From: Lentzea sp. NBRC 102530
Lineage (GTDB): Bacteria; Actinomycetota; Actinomycetes; Mycobacteriales; Pseudonocardiaceae
Length of the DNA stretch: 64,000 bases
Direction of reading: 5' to 3'
Assembly: GCF_030269365.1 (NCBI RefSeq)
Contig: NZ_BSTF01000019.1
Span: forward strand, 1-64,000
The notes under the pieces were generated by a model, which saw only the letters and a program-made list of their open reading frames with translations, had not been told where the DNA came from and made no database searches. The first letter of the stretch is position 1. Each line of letters starts with the position of its first letter. Made by a program: the position numbers and the translations under genes. Positions 22,635-30,680 of the stretch are shown in pieces.

Positions 22635-24178
22635 AGCCGACGTTCAAGGTCCGGTTCTGGGCCATCCAGCACAAGAAAACGCGACGGCGGCCCTACGGCG
22701 TCCGGTGGGTCACTGAGGGCCAAGAGCACTCCGAGTGGTTCACGCTCAAGACACAGGCGGACAACCGACGCTCGGACCTGATGCAGGCTGCTCGCCGGGG
22801 TGAGCCCTTCGATGTGGTCTCGGGCCTGCCTGAGTCTGAGTACCGGCAGCGCCACGCGAAGTCGCTGCTCGTGCTGGTCCAGGCGTACATCGATCACCAC
22901 TGGCAGCACTCGGCGCCGAACACCCGGCGGCGCCACGTCGACACGATGGCCGTCGCGGTCGCTGCCTACGTCCTGCCGGACAAGTCTGCTCCGGACGAGA
23001 AGCTGCTTCGGCTGGTCCTCACGACCTGCCTGCTGCCAACGAACCGGCGGGAGCGTGAGTTGTCTCCTGAGGAGGAGAAGGCCGCGCGATGGATAGAGCG
23101 GGCGTCGCGTCCGGCTCGGGACCTGGCGGACAAGATCGAGGCGGAGAAGCTGTTGCAGGCGCTGTCTCGGAACCTCGGCGGCAAGACGGCGGCGTCCTGG
23201 ACCACCCGCACGCGTCGGGGTGTTCTACATCACGTCCTGAACTTCGGGATCGACACCGGGGCACTCGACGTCAACCCGCTCCCGCGAACCAAGGTCGCCA
23301 TTGAACGGGGCAACAGCGAGGTTGATCCGCGCGTGGTGCTCAACCCGATGCAGGCTCGTCAGGTGCTCGCCGCGCTGACCTACTCGGGCACGAGCACCGG
23401 CCAGTACGACTACCTGCACGCGTTCTTCGCGACGATGTACTACGGCGCGCTACGGCCGGCCGAGGTCAACCGGCTGCGGGAGCAGGACTGCAAGCTGCCT
23501 GAATCCGGCTGGGGTGAACTCCTGCTGGAGAAGTCCGCATCACGTGCGAACGCCCGGTACACGGACTCCGGCGAGACCTGGGAGATCCGGAACCTCAAGC
23601 GGCGGGCTCAAGGCTCGATCCGGCGGGTTCCGATCCCTCCTGCTCTCGTGCAGCTCCTCCGGTCGCACATCGAGCGATTCTGCGTGACGGAGGACGGACG
23701 GCTGTTCCGCGGAACGATCAGCGGCGGGCCGATCAACGCCACGGTCTACACGGATGCCTGGGACCGGGCTCGCAAGCTCGGGCTGAGTCCGGAGCAGTAC
23801 ACCTCGCCGTTGGGTGAGGACCCGTACGACCTCCGGCACGCTGCGGTGTCGACCTGGTTGGCGGCCGGCGTTCCCGCGGCTGAGGTCGCTGAGCGGGCGG
23901 GGCACACGGTCGAGGTCCTGTTGAAGGTCTACGCGCGGGTGCTGGACGGCCAGTTGGGCACCTCGAACGACAAGATCGACGGCACGTTGAGAGAGCCTGT
24001 GGCCCGGACTCAATCGGAGTCGGACTGGGAGCAGTTGGAAGCCTGGCTGAGCCTGTCCAAGGACGAACGGCGGATGCTGCGCGACTTGGCGCACCGCGCG
24101 CCGGAGCGGTTCAAGCACCTGATCCCGGACTGGGACGAGGGTGACGACGGCATTGCCGGGCTGATTGCCGGGCGCTAG
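22631..24178 (+). CDS. int: Tyrosine recombinase (element integrase), 515 aa
   Basis: The catalytic C-terminal domain shows Arg I in YYGALRPAEVNRL (near residue 274), the box II variant DLRHAAVSTW (near 401), GH in RAGHTVEVLL (near 425) and the nucleophile Tyr in KVYARV (near 433). The N-terminal half contains an AP2-like or SAM-like arm-binding region. At 515 aa it is longer than pSAM2 Int because of a C-terminal tail after the tyrosine (SLSKDERRMLRDLAHRAPER). It lies 210 bp from site C, inside the element, as expected for int beside attP. It recombines the ddaH-end sites, by inference. Confidence 0.9.
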   Translation: MKPTFKVRFWAIQHKKTRRRPYGVRWVTEGQEHSEWFTLKTQADNRRSDLMQAARRGEPFDVVSGLPESEYRQRHAKSLLVLVQAYIDHHWQHSAPNTRRRHVDTMAVAVAAYVLPDKSAPDEKLLRLVLTTCLLPTNRRERELSPEEEKAARWIERASRPARDLADKIEAEKLLQALSRNLGGKTAASWTTRTRRGVLHHVLNFGIDTGALDVNPLPRTKVAIERGNSEVDPRVVLNPMQARQVLAALTYSGTSTGQYDYLHAFFATMYYGALRPAEVNRLREQDCKLPESGWGELLLEKSASRANARYTDSGETWEIRNLKRRAQGSIRRVPIPPALVQLLRSHIERFCVTEDGRLFRGTISGGPINATVYTDAWDRARKLGLSPEQYTSPLGEDPYDLRHAAVSTWLAAGVPAAEVAERAGHTVEVLLKVYARVLDGQLGTSNDKIDGTLREPVARTQSESDWEQLEAWLSLSKDERRMLRDLAHRAPERFKHLIPDWDEGDDGIAGLIAGR

Positions 24179-24200
24179 CGGTATGATGTTCGTGCAGCTC

Positions 24201-24237
24201 AGAAAGCCCCCGGTGATCATTGCCGGGGGCCTTTTCT
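24201..24237 (+). terminator. Terminator after int
   Basis: GCCCCCGG (24206-24213) pairs with CCGGGGGC (24223-24230), extended by AGAAA against the following TTTTCT. It lies 23 bp after the int stop and is bidirectional in shape, separating int from the attachment region. Confidence 0.85.
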
Positions 24238-24254
24238 GTCCCGTGACTGTCCCG
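24237..24254 (+). repeat. 18-bp repeat, candidate integrase arm site (right)
   Basis: TGTCCCGTGACTGTCCCG matches 4819-4836 exactly. It lies directly after the int terminator and 136 bp before the ddaH stop at site C. Confidence 0.6.
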
Positions 24255-24280
24255 TAGAGCGTGACAACAGCCGTCGTTCA

Positions 24281-24409
24281 GTGCCGGTCAGTGACGGACG
24301 CCTCTGCTCGCCAGAAACAGATCAGCGCTGGTCAGAGCCCATTTCGGGGTTCCAACCAGCGCAGATCCAGATGGCTGCGTGGGCGAGGTCTAGCCGCGCA
24401 GTTCCATCG
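24281..24409 (-). other. Site C: attR at the 3' end of ddaH
   Basis: The ddaH stop is at 24390-24392, and TCCATCGTGC (24403-24412), also found in site B, covers the codons for the end of CC-T-M-E. The 129-bp stretch also aligns with site A. It contains a hairpin (arms 24320-24332 and 24355-24367, 12 of 13 pairs) 23 bp beyond the ddaH stop that could serve as its terminator. This is the junction of the element with the intact chromosomal gene. Confidence 0.75.
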
Positions 24410-25274
24410 TGCAGCACTTCGGGCCGCCGCCCGACTTGCGCAGCTCCGAGATGTCGACGAACACGGGCTCGAAGCCGCGGCGCGCCACCTGCTCGGCCAG
24501 GTTGGTGGCCTCCACCGGCATGACGACGTGCTTGCCGTCGGAGACGGCGTTGAGGCCCAGGCAGACGGCGTCGTCGTCGTTGGCGATCACGGCGTCCGGG
24601 AAGAGGCGGCGCAGGACCTGCTGCGAGCCCGGCGAGAAGGCCTCCGGGTAGTAGGCGACCTGCGGGGTCGGGGACTGGTCGTCGAGCATGAAGAGGGCCA
24701 CGTCGAGGTGGTAGAAGCGCGGGTCGACCAGTTGCAGGGAGACCACGGGGACGCCCAGGACCTCTTGGGCCTCGGAGTGGGCACCCGGGTCGGTGCGGAA
24801 GCCCGTGCCGGCCAACAACAAGGAGCCGGTCCAGGTGAAGTCGCCCTCCGCCTCGTTGACGGCGGTGGGCATGACGACCGAGTTGTAGCCGGAGCCGAGG
24901 AACCAGCGGCGGAAGTGGTCGGCTTCGGCGGAGCGCTGCTCGGCGCGAAAGCGGGAGCCCAGGACCTTGCCGTCGATGACGGTGCCGCTGTTGGCGGAGA
25001 AGACCATGTCGGGCAGGCCCGGGACGGGCTCGATCACGTGGACCTCGTGGCCCAGGCGTTCGTAGGTCTCCTTCAGCGCCGTCCACTGCTCCACGGCAAG
25101 GGACGTGCTGGTGGGCCGGGTGGGATCCATCCACGGGTTGATGGCGTACTCCACCGTGAAGTACGTCGGCGGGCACATCAGGTACCGACGGGTGGTCGGC
25201 ACGCGCGTCGGCGCGATGGGTGCGGCGATGTCGAGAGTGATCGGCTCGCCTGGCCCGGAGATGGATACGGTCAT
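24390..25274 (-). CDS. ddaH: Dimethylargininase-like hydrolase, 294 aa
   Basis: It has the guanidino-hydrolase signatures: FSANSG (about residues 92-97), EGDFTW with the substrate-binding acid, YHLDVALFML with the catalytic His, and the catalytic Cys at the extreme C-terminus in GGGPKCCTMELRG. The reaction is hydrolysis of dimethylarginine to citrulline plus dimethylamine; a related arginine or ornithine-pathway role is possible. ATG 25274 is preferred because a promoter fits 7 nt upstream (leaderless); ATG 25304 would place the promoter inside the gene. The 3' end serves as the integration target of the adjacent element. Confidence 0.85.
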   Translation of the reverse strand: MTVSISGPGEPITLDIAAPIAPTRVPTTRRYLMCPPTYFTVEYAINPWMDPTRPTSTSLAVEQWTALKETYERLGHEVHVIEPVPGLPDMVFSANSGTVIDGKVLGSRFRAEQRSAEADHFRRWFLGSGYNSVVMPTAVNEAEGDFTWTGSLLLAGTGFRTDPGAHSEAQEVLGVPVVSLQLVDPRFYHLDVALFMLDDQSPTPQVAYYPEAFSPGSQQVLRRLFPDAVIANDDDAVCLGLNAVSDGKHVVMPVEATNLAEQVARRGFEPVFVDISELRKSGGGPKCCTMELRG

Positions 25275-25281
25275 GGATCGA

Positions 25282-25311
25282 AATGTAAACGGCAGCTGGA
25301 CCATCGATCAA
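25282..25311 (-). promoter_or_regulatory. Promoter giving a probably leaderless ddaH transcript
   Basis: On the minus strand TTGATC (25311-25306) and TACATT (25287-25282) are 18 bp apart, and ATG follows 7 nt after the -10 box. The region is shared with the divergent Lrp/AsnC gene 66 bp away. Confidence 0.5.
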
Positions 25312-25340
25312 CGCCGCGACATTGCGTCAACTAGGGCAGA

Positions 25341-25790
25341 ATGTTGCGTGTGGACAGCATCGACCAGCGAATCATTTCGTGCCTCATGGCCAACGCTCGT
25401 TCCAGCTACGCGGAGATCGGGAAAGAGGTGGGGCTGAGCGCTCCGGCGGTGAAGCGGCGGGTGGACAAACTGCTGGACACGGGGGTGTTGAGGGGGTTCA
25501 CGGCGGTGGTGGACCCGGAGGCGCTCGGGTGGGGGACGGAGGCGTTCGTCGAGGTGCACTGCAAGGGGAACGTCGCTCCGCACGACATCCAGCACCGCCT
25601 CGAGCCGATGGCCGAGGTCAGCGCGGCCTACACGGTGTCGGGGGCGGCGGACGCGATCGTGCACCTGCGGGCGGCGGACATCCACCACCTGGAGACGGCG
25701 CTGGAGCGGCTGCGGGCCGTGGAGATCATCGACCGGACGGTGTCGACTGTGGTGCTGTCCCGGCTCCTGGACCGGCCGATCGCACCCTAG
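25341..25790 (+). CDS. Lrp/AsnC-family regulator, 149 aa
   Basis: An N-terminal HTH (DQRIISCLMANARSSYAEIG, then EVGLSAPAVKRRVDKLLDTG) is followed by an RAM ligand-binding domain with VSGAADAIVHLRAADI. Proteins of this family bind amino acids and form octamers that wrap DNA. It is divergent from ddaH, so it probably senses arginine-related compounds and controls that gene; this follows from context only. ATG 25341 is assumed; GTG 25350 is equally possible, and no clear ribosome site precedes either. Confidence 0.9.
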   Translation: MLRVDSIDQRIISCLMANARSSYAEIGKEVGLSAPAVKRRVDKLLDTGVLRGFTAVVDPEALGWGTEAFVEVHCKGNVAPHDIQHRLEPMAEVSAAYTVSGAADAIVHLRAADIHHLETALERLRAVEIIDRTVSTVVLSRLLDRPIAP

Positions 25791-25800
25791 AGTCCGCGGC

Positions 25801-26541
25801 ATGGCTGAGGTGCTGCTGGAGTTCGAAGAGGCCGTCGCGGTGATCACGATCAACGATCCGGAGCGGCGGAACGCGCTGACGATCGACCTGTCGCAGGAGC
25901 TGGCGGACAAGGTCGAGGAGGCGCAGCGGAACGCCAACGCGCTGATCGTCACGGGGGCGCCGCCGACGTTCTGCGCGGGGGCCGACCTCACGCAGCTCGG
26001 GAACTCCAAGGACGAAGGACTGCGGAACATCTACAAGGGGTTCCTCGCGGTGAAGAACGCCACGATTCCCACGATCGCGGCGGTGAACGGGGCCGCGGTC
26101 GGGGCCGGGCTCAACCTGGCGCTGGCCGCGGACGTGCGGGTCGCCGGGCCCAGGGCACGGTTCGACGCGCGGTTCCTGCAGCTCGGCATTCACCCCGGCG
26201 GCGGCATGACGTGGATGTTGCAACGACTCACGAACCCCCAGGTCGCCACGGCCATGACGCTCTTCGGGCAGATCCTGGACGCCGACCAGGCCGTTGCGCA
26301 CGGGCTCGCCTACGCGAAGGCCGAAGACCCACTGGCAGTGGCGAAGGAGTTGGCCAAGGCCGCCGGTGAGGCTCCAGCTGCACTCGTGCGGACCATCAAG
26401 GCCACCATGCGGAAGACCGATGCAATGCAGGTCCACGCTGATGCGGTCGAGGCCGAACTGGAACCACAGGTCGCTTCGATCGACACTCCAGAGTTCGCTG
26501 CGAGGCTTGCCGCGATGAAGGCTCGGATCAGCGGGCGGTAG
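25801..26541 (+). CDS. Enoyl-CoA hydratase/isomerase family protein, 246 aa
   Basis: Crotonase-fold marks: NDPERRNALT (about residues 18-27), the oxyanion-hole CAGADLTQLG (about 59-68) and AAVNGAAVGAGLNLALAADV (about 95-114). The member has Gly/Gly in the oxyanion region, while the second catalytic Glu position is not clearly conserved, so it may be an isomerase rather than a hydratase. The gene starts 10 bp after the Lrp gene and probably shares its transcript. It acts in fatty or branched-chain acyl-CoA breakdown in the cytoplasm. Confidence 0.85.
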   Translation: MAEVLLEFEEAVAVITINDPERRNALTIDLSQELADKVEEAQRNANALIVTGAPPTFCAGADLTQLGNSKDEGLRNIYKGFLAVKNATIPTIAAVNGAAVGAGLNLALAADVRVAGPRARFDARFLQLGIHPGGGMTWMLQRLTNPQVATAMTLFGQILDADQAVAHGLAYAKAEDPLAVAKELAKAAGEAPAALVRTIKATMRKTDAMQVHADAVEAELEPQVASIDTPEFAARLAAMKARISGR

Positions 26542-26543
26542 GT

Positions 26544-26558
26544 GTTACCTTGGGTAAC
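26544..26558. promoter_or_regulatory. Palindrome upstream of korA
   Basis: GTTACCTTGGGTAAC has 6-bp arms and a 3-bp centre. It lies 3 bp after the enoyl-CoA hydratase stop and about 195 bp before korA, in the only long gap on that side, so it may be an operator in the korAB promoter region. The same gap has no gene. Confidence 0.45.
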
Positions 26559-26752
26559 AGATAACGAGGGTGACGTCTGCCGCATTCAGGTATCCGCTGG
26601 TAGGGCTGTGCTTACCGTTCGGTCAAGGACTCGTTGCGGCAGATGGGACAGTTCGTCTCGCCTGGTGGTACACGGCCCGTCTCGCAGGCGGTCCTGGCGA
26701 CTACCCTCGTGGTGGGGCACGGCCACCCTTGGAGAGAGGTATCGGCGTAGGA

Positions 26753-28591
26753 ATGAGCACTGAGACTCGCAAGCTGGATCGCGTCGTGATCCGCTTCGCC
26801 GGAGACTCCGGTGACGGCATGCAGCTCACCGGAGACCGGTTCACGTCGGAAGCGGCGGCGTTCGGCAACGACCTCGCCACCCAGCCCAACTTCCCCGCCG
26901 AGATCCGCGCACCACAGGGCACGCTGCCCGGTGTGTCGTCGTTCCAGCTGCACTTCGCCGACTACGACATCCTGACGCCCGGCGACCGTCCCGACGTCCT
27001 CGTCGCGATGAACCCCGCGGCGCTCAAGGCGAACGTGGGCGAACTGCCGGACGGCGGCATCCTCATCGTCAACACCGACGAGTTCTCGAAGCGGAACCTG
27101 ACCAAGGTCGGCTACGACTCGAACCCGCTGGAAGACGACTCGCTCGAGAAGTTCCAGGTGCACAAGATCGCCATGGCGACCTTGACCATCGGGGCGCTCG
27201 AGGAGACCGGTCTCGGCAAGAAGGACGCCGAACGCGCGAAGAACATGTTCGCGCTCGGCCTGCTGTCGTGGATGTACCACCGGCCCACCGAGGGCACGGA
27301 ACGGTTCCTGCGCGAGAAGTTCGCGAAGAAGCCGGACATCGCCGAGGCCAACGTCCTGGCGTTCCGCGCCGGCTGGAACTACGGCGAGACGACCGAGGCC
27401 TTCGCCGTCACCTACGAGGTGGCGCCGGCGAAGCTGAACGTCGGCACGTACCGCCAGATCACCGGCAACACCGCGACGGCGTACGGCATCGTCGCGGCCG
27501 CGCAGCTGTCGAAGCTGCCGGTCGTGCTCGGCACGTACCCGATCACGCCGGCGTCGGACATCCTGCACGAGCTGAGCAAGCACAAGAACTTCGACATCAC
27601 CACGGTGCAGGCCGAGGACGAGATCGCGGGCATCGGCATCGCCCTCGGCGCGTCCTACGGCGGCGCGATCGGCGTGACGTCGACGTCCGGTCCCGGCATC
27701 GCGCTCAAGTCCGAGACCATCGGCCTCGGCGTGATGACCGAACTGCCGCTGCTCGTGATCGACGTGCAGCGCGGTGGCCCGTCCACCGGTCTGCCGACGA
27801 AGACCGAGCAGGCCGACCTGCTGCAGGCGATGTTCGGCCGCAACGGCGAGTCGCCGGTGCCGATCGTGGCGCCGCAGTCCCCCTCGGACTGCTTCGACGC
27901 CGTGGTCGACGCGACCAGGATCGCGCTGCAGTACCGCACGCCGGTGCTGTTCCTGTCCGACGGCGCGATCGCGAACGGCTCCGAGCCGTGGATGATCCCG
28001 GACGTCGAGACGCTGCCGGACCTCACGGTCGAGTTCGCGACGGACCCGGAGAACTTCCAGCCGTACTCGCGCGACCCGGAGACGCTGGCACGTCCGTGGG
28101 CCGTGCCCGGCACGCCCGGTCTCCAGCACCGCATCGGCGGCCTGGAGAAGCAGGACGTCACCGGCAACATCTCGTACGACCCGGAGAACCACGACAAGAT
28201 GGTTCGCCTGCGCCAGGCCAAGATCGACGGCATCGAGGTGCCGGACGTCGTGGTCGACGACCCGGACGGCAACGCGAAGGTCCTCGTCGTGGGCTGGGGT
28301 TCGTCCTACGGCCCGATCGGTGCGGCCGCCCGCAGGGTCCGCAAGCTCGGCCTGCCGGTCGCGCACGCGCACCTGCGGCACCTCAACCCGTTCCCCAAGA
28401 ACCTGGGTGACGTGCTGAAGTCGTACGAGAAGGTCATCGTGCCGGAAATGAACCTCGGCCAGCTGGCGTTGCTCCTGAGGGCGAAGTACCTCGTGGACGT
28501 GCAGTCGTACACCAAGGTGCAGGGCCTGCCCTTCAAGGCCGAAGAGCTGCAGGACGTGCTCGCTGACGTGATCAAGGGGGTGTCGGCGTGA
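26753..28591 (+). CDS. korA: 2-oxoglutarate:ferredoxin oxidoreductase subunit alpha (gamma-alpha fusion), 612 aa
   Basis: KorA couples oxidative decarboxylation of 2-oxoglutarate to ferredoxin reduction in an alternative TCA step. The N-terminal gamma-type domain begins VVIRFAGDSGDGMQLTGDRF; the alpha domain starts near residue 230 (TGNTATAYGIVAAAQLSKLP) and carries YPITPASDILHELSK and VTSTSGPGIALKSETIGLGV. The fused length of about 610 aa is usual in actinobacteria. ATG 26753 is selected over the longer open frame from 26570, which reads through the leader. It overlaps korB by 4 bp (GTGA). Confidence 0.95.
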   Translation: MSTETRKLDRVVIRFAGDSGDGMQLTGDRFTSEAAAFGNDLATQPNFPAEIRAPQGTLPGVSSFQLHFADYDILTPGDRPDVLVAMNPAALKANVGELPDGGILIVNTDEFSKRNLTKVGYDSNPLEDDSLEKFQVHKIAMATLTIGALEETGLGKKDAERAKNMFALGLLSWMYHRPTEGTERFLREKFAKKPDIAEANVLAFRAGWNYGETTEAFAVTYEVAPAKLNVGTYRQITGNTATAYGIVAAAQLSKLPVVLGTYPITPASDILHELSKHKNFDITTVQAEDEIAGIGIALGASYGGAIGVTSTSGPGIALKSETIGLGVMTELPLLVIDVQRGGPSTGLPTKTEQADLLQAMFGRNGESPVPIVAPQSPSDCFDAVVDATRIALQYRTPVLFLSDGAIANGSEPWMIPDVETLPDLTVEFATDPENFQPYSRDPETLARPWAVPGTPGLQHRIGGLEKQDVTGNISYDPENHDKMVRLRQAKIDGIEVPDVVVDDPDGNAKVLVVGWGSSYGPIGAAARRVRKLGLPVAHAHLRHLNPFPKNLGDVLKSYEKVIVPEMNLGQLALLLRAKYLVDVQSYTKVQGLPFKAEELQDVLADVIKGVSA

Positions 28592-29637
28592 CCGCGATTG
28601 ACATCGGTCTGCCCGGCTTGACGGGGGTTCCCACCACCGACGAGAAGCAGTCGGCCAGGGACTACAAGTCGGACCAGGAAGTCCGCTGGTGCCCCGGCTG
28701 CGGCGACTACATCGTGCTCAACACCATGCAGTCGTTCCTGCCGTCGCTCGGTCTCAAGCGCGAGAACATCGTGTTCGTCTCGGGCATCGGGTGCTCGTCC
28801 CGCTTCCCGTACTACATGAACACGTACGGCATGCACTCCATCCACGGCCGTGCGCCGGCCATCGCGACGGGTCTCGCCGTGGCGCGGCCGGACCTCAGCG
28901 TGTGGGTGGTGACCGGTGACGGCGACGCGCTGTCCATCGGCGGCAACCACCTGATCCACACGTTGCGGCGCAACGTGAACCTCAAGATCCTGCTGTTCAA
29001 CAACCGGATCTACGGCCTCACCAAGGGTCAGTACTCGCCGACCTCGGAGCCGGGCAAGGTCACCAAGTCGACGCCGATCGGCTCGGTCGACCACCCGTTC
29101 AACCCGGTGTCGCTGGCGCTGGGCGCGGAGGCCTCGTTCGTGGGCCGGGCGCTCGACTCGGACAAGGCCGGGCTGACCTCGGTGCTGCGGCAGGCCGCGG
29201 AGCACCGCGGTTCGGCGCTCGTCGAGATCTACCAGAACTGCCCGATCTTCAACGACGGCGCGTTCGACGTGCTGAAGGACGCGGACGAGGCGCAGCGGCG
29301 GATCATCAACGTCGTGGACGGCGAGCCGATCCGCTTCGGCCGTGAGGGCGAGTACTGCGTGGTGCGCGAGGGCTTCGGGCTCGCGGTCGCGAAGTCCGCG
29401 GACGTGGACGCGAGCGAGATCGTGGTGCACGACGCGTCGGACCTGAACCTGTCGTTCGCGCTCTCGCGGCTGTCGACGCAGGACCTCACGCACACCGTCA
29501 CGGGCGTGTTCCGCCGTGCGGACCGTGCGACGTACGACGACGGCGTGCGCGCGCAGGTCAGCGAGGCCAAGAACGCCAAGGCCGCGGACCTGAGCAAGCT
29601 GTTGCACGGCAAGGACACCTGGACCGTGGTCGGCTAG
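28588..29637 (+). CDS. korB: 2-oxoglutarate:ferredoxin oxidoreductase subunit beta, 349 aa
   Basis: The thiamine-diphosphate-binding subunit. WCPGCGDYIVL near residue 34 and GIGCSSRFPYY near 68 give cluster- and cofactor-region cysteines. VTGDGDALSIGGNHLIH near 110 is the TPP/Mg motif, followed by NNRIYGLTKGQYSPTS. It starts with GTG 28588 overlapping korA, forming a two-gene operon closed by a strong terminator at 29653-29684. Confidence 0.95.
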   Translation: MTAIDIGLPGLTGVPTTDEKQSARDYKSDQEVRWCPGCGDYIVLNTMQSFLPSLGLKRENIVFVSGIGCSSRFPYYMNTYGMHSIHGRAPAIATGLAVARPDLSVWVVTGDGDALSIGGNHLIHTLRRNVNLKILLFNNRIYGLTKGQYSPTSEPGKVTKSTPIGSVDHPFNPVSLALGAEASFVGRALDSDKAGLTSVLRQAAEHRGSALVEIYQNCPIFNDGAFDVLKDADEAQRRIINVVDGEPIRFGREGEYCVVREGFGLAVAKSADVDASEIVVHDASDLNLSFALSRLSTQDLTHTVTGVFRRADRATYDDGVRAQVSEAKNAKAADLSKLLHGKDTWTVVG

Positions 29638-29652
29638 CAGACACGACGGAGC

Positions 29653-29684
29653 AGGCCCTCGACCGAACGTTCGGTCGGGGGCCT
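29653..29684. terminator. Bidirectional terminator between korB and the catalase gene
   Basis: AGGCCC (29653-29658) and CGACCGAACG pair with CGTTCGGTCG and GGGCCT with a one-base mismatch, closing directly with no loop beyond the palindrome centre. It ends korAB and, from the other side, the convergent catalase-type gene ending at 29694. Confidence 0.8.
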
Positions 29685-29693
29685 CTTCCGTTT

Positions 29694-30617
29694 CTACCGC
29701 TGGTGCGAGCGGCGGTCGTAGGACACGGCGTAGATGGTGCTGCGGGCGGCCAGGACCGGATCGTCCGACATCTCGATGCCGTCGACCAGCGAGGTCGGGT
29801 CGAACACCTGCGCCTGCCAGTGCTCCTGGTCCGCGGCCTCGGCGGTGATCTCGATCCGGCCGACGTCGAGGGAACGGCGATCGGCCGGCCACGCCACCGT
29901 CGAGTCGTGCGTCGGATCACCGGGCTCGCCGAACGTCACGCGCAGCACGAACGAGATCGGCAGCCGCTCGCGCAGTTCCTCGGTGAGGTGGTGCGGGGTC
30001 CACGAAGAAGAGTCCTCGGCGTCCACGACACCGGCCTCGGGCACCCACGAGTAACGCACGGGCCGAACGACGCCATCAGCGTCACGCCACAGGAACGCGT
30101 GGATCGCCCAGTACTGGGACGTGCCGTAGCTCTCGGGGATCCCCACGGACTTGGCCGCCACCAACGCGGGACCGACGGTCGGATGCGCGCCCACGAACGA
30201 CTTGATGTGCGGCACGGAGGGGTCGCGCGCGTCCGTGTCGGCCTTGGCTGCCTTGATGAAGTCCACGAACTCCTCGGGCGTCGCCGCCACGAACCGCTCC
30301 ACGTTCACCATCACCAGGTCGGTGTTGGTGCCGTCGGCGAGGTGGAACTTCGTCGCGAACCCGCGCACGGAGCGGTCGCTGTCGAACGCGTGCGGGTTGG
30401 CGTCGGTGTGCGAGAAGCGGACGGTCGCGCGCACCGGCGGGCCCTGCAGGTGCGGGGCGGTGGTGAACGGTGCCGCGGCGCCGGACGGGGTGAACGAGGC
30501 CTCGTAGACGAAGCCACGGGCGTGGGCGCGGCGGAAGCCGTGGTGGGTGCCCTTCAGATCCTCGATCGAGTCCACGATCGTCGAGGAGATCTGCGATTTC
30601 GCCAGCTCGGATGACAT
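29694..30617 (-). CDS. Small catalase-family peroxidase, 307 aa
   Basis: The conserved RATVRFSHTD and RGFATKFHLADG segments (about residues 62-95) and the C-terminal heme-proximal RSTIYAVSYDRR, with Tyr as probable axial ligand, identify the catalase-related peroxidase group, which at about 300 aa is far shorter than true catalases. The distal His candidate lies in HARGFVYEASF (residue 32 region). It probably uses heme to reduce hydrogen peroxide or organic peroxides. No signal peptide is clear. The start codon lies inside a perfect 12-bp palindrome. Upstream on the same strand is the 672-aa membrane protein. Confidence 0.8.
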   Translation of the reverse strand: MSSELAKSQISSTIVDSIEDLKGTHHGFRRAHARGFVYEASFTPSGAAAPFTTAPHLQGPPVRATVRFSHTDANPHAFDSDRSVRGFATKFHLADGTNTDLVMVNVERFVAATPEEFVDFIKAAKADTDARDPSVPHIKSFVGAHPTVGPALVAAKSVGIPESYGTSQYWAIHAFLWRDADGVVRPVRYSWVPEAGVVDAEDSSSWTPHHLTEELRERLPISFVLRVTFGEPGDPTHDSTVAWPADRRSLDVGRIEITAEAADQEHWQAQVFDPTSLVDGIEMSDDPVLAARSTIYAVSYDRRSHQR

Positions 30618-30641
30618 GCGCCGAAGCTATCGGCGCATGTC
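30613..30641 (-). promoter_or_regulatory. 12-bp perfect palindrome covering the catalase start codon
   Basis: GACATGCGCCGA (30613-30624) and TCGGCGCATGTC (30630-30641) flank a 5-nt loop; the start ATG (30615-30617) is inside one arm. It could terminate the upstream gene, act as an operator, or fold over the start codon in mRNA. Confidence 0.6.
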
Positions 30642-30680
30642 ACCCCCTGCCAGAACAGCGTTCCATTCGGCGGTAATCGA

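Noticed and set aside
2668..24407. Integration into a tRNA gene
   Set aside because: No tRNA cloverleaf was seen at any of the three sites; the shared sequence is the ddaH coding end.
24261..25334. A 357-aa plus-strand frame across site C and ddaH
   Set aside because: It runs antisense to ddaH and through the attachment region; no ribosome site and no protein-like composition.
26612..28381. A 589-aa minus-strand frame opposite korA
   Set aside because: Low-complexity Arg/Val/Asp sequence typical of an antisense GC-rich frame; korA is unambiguous.
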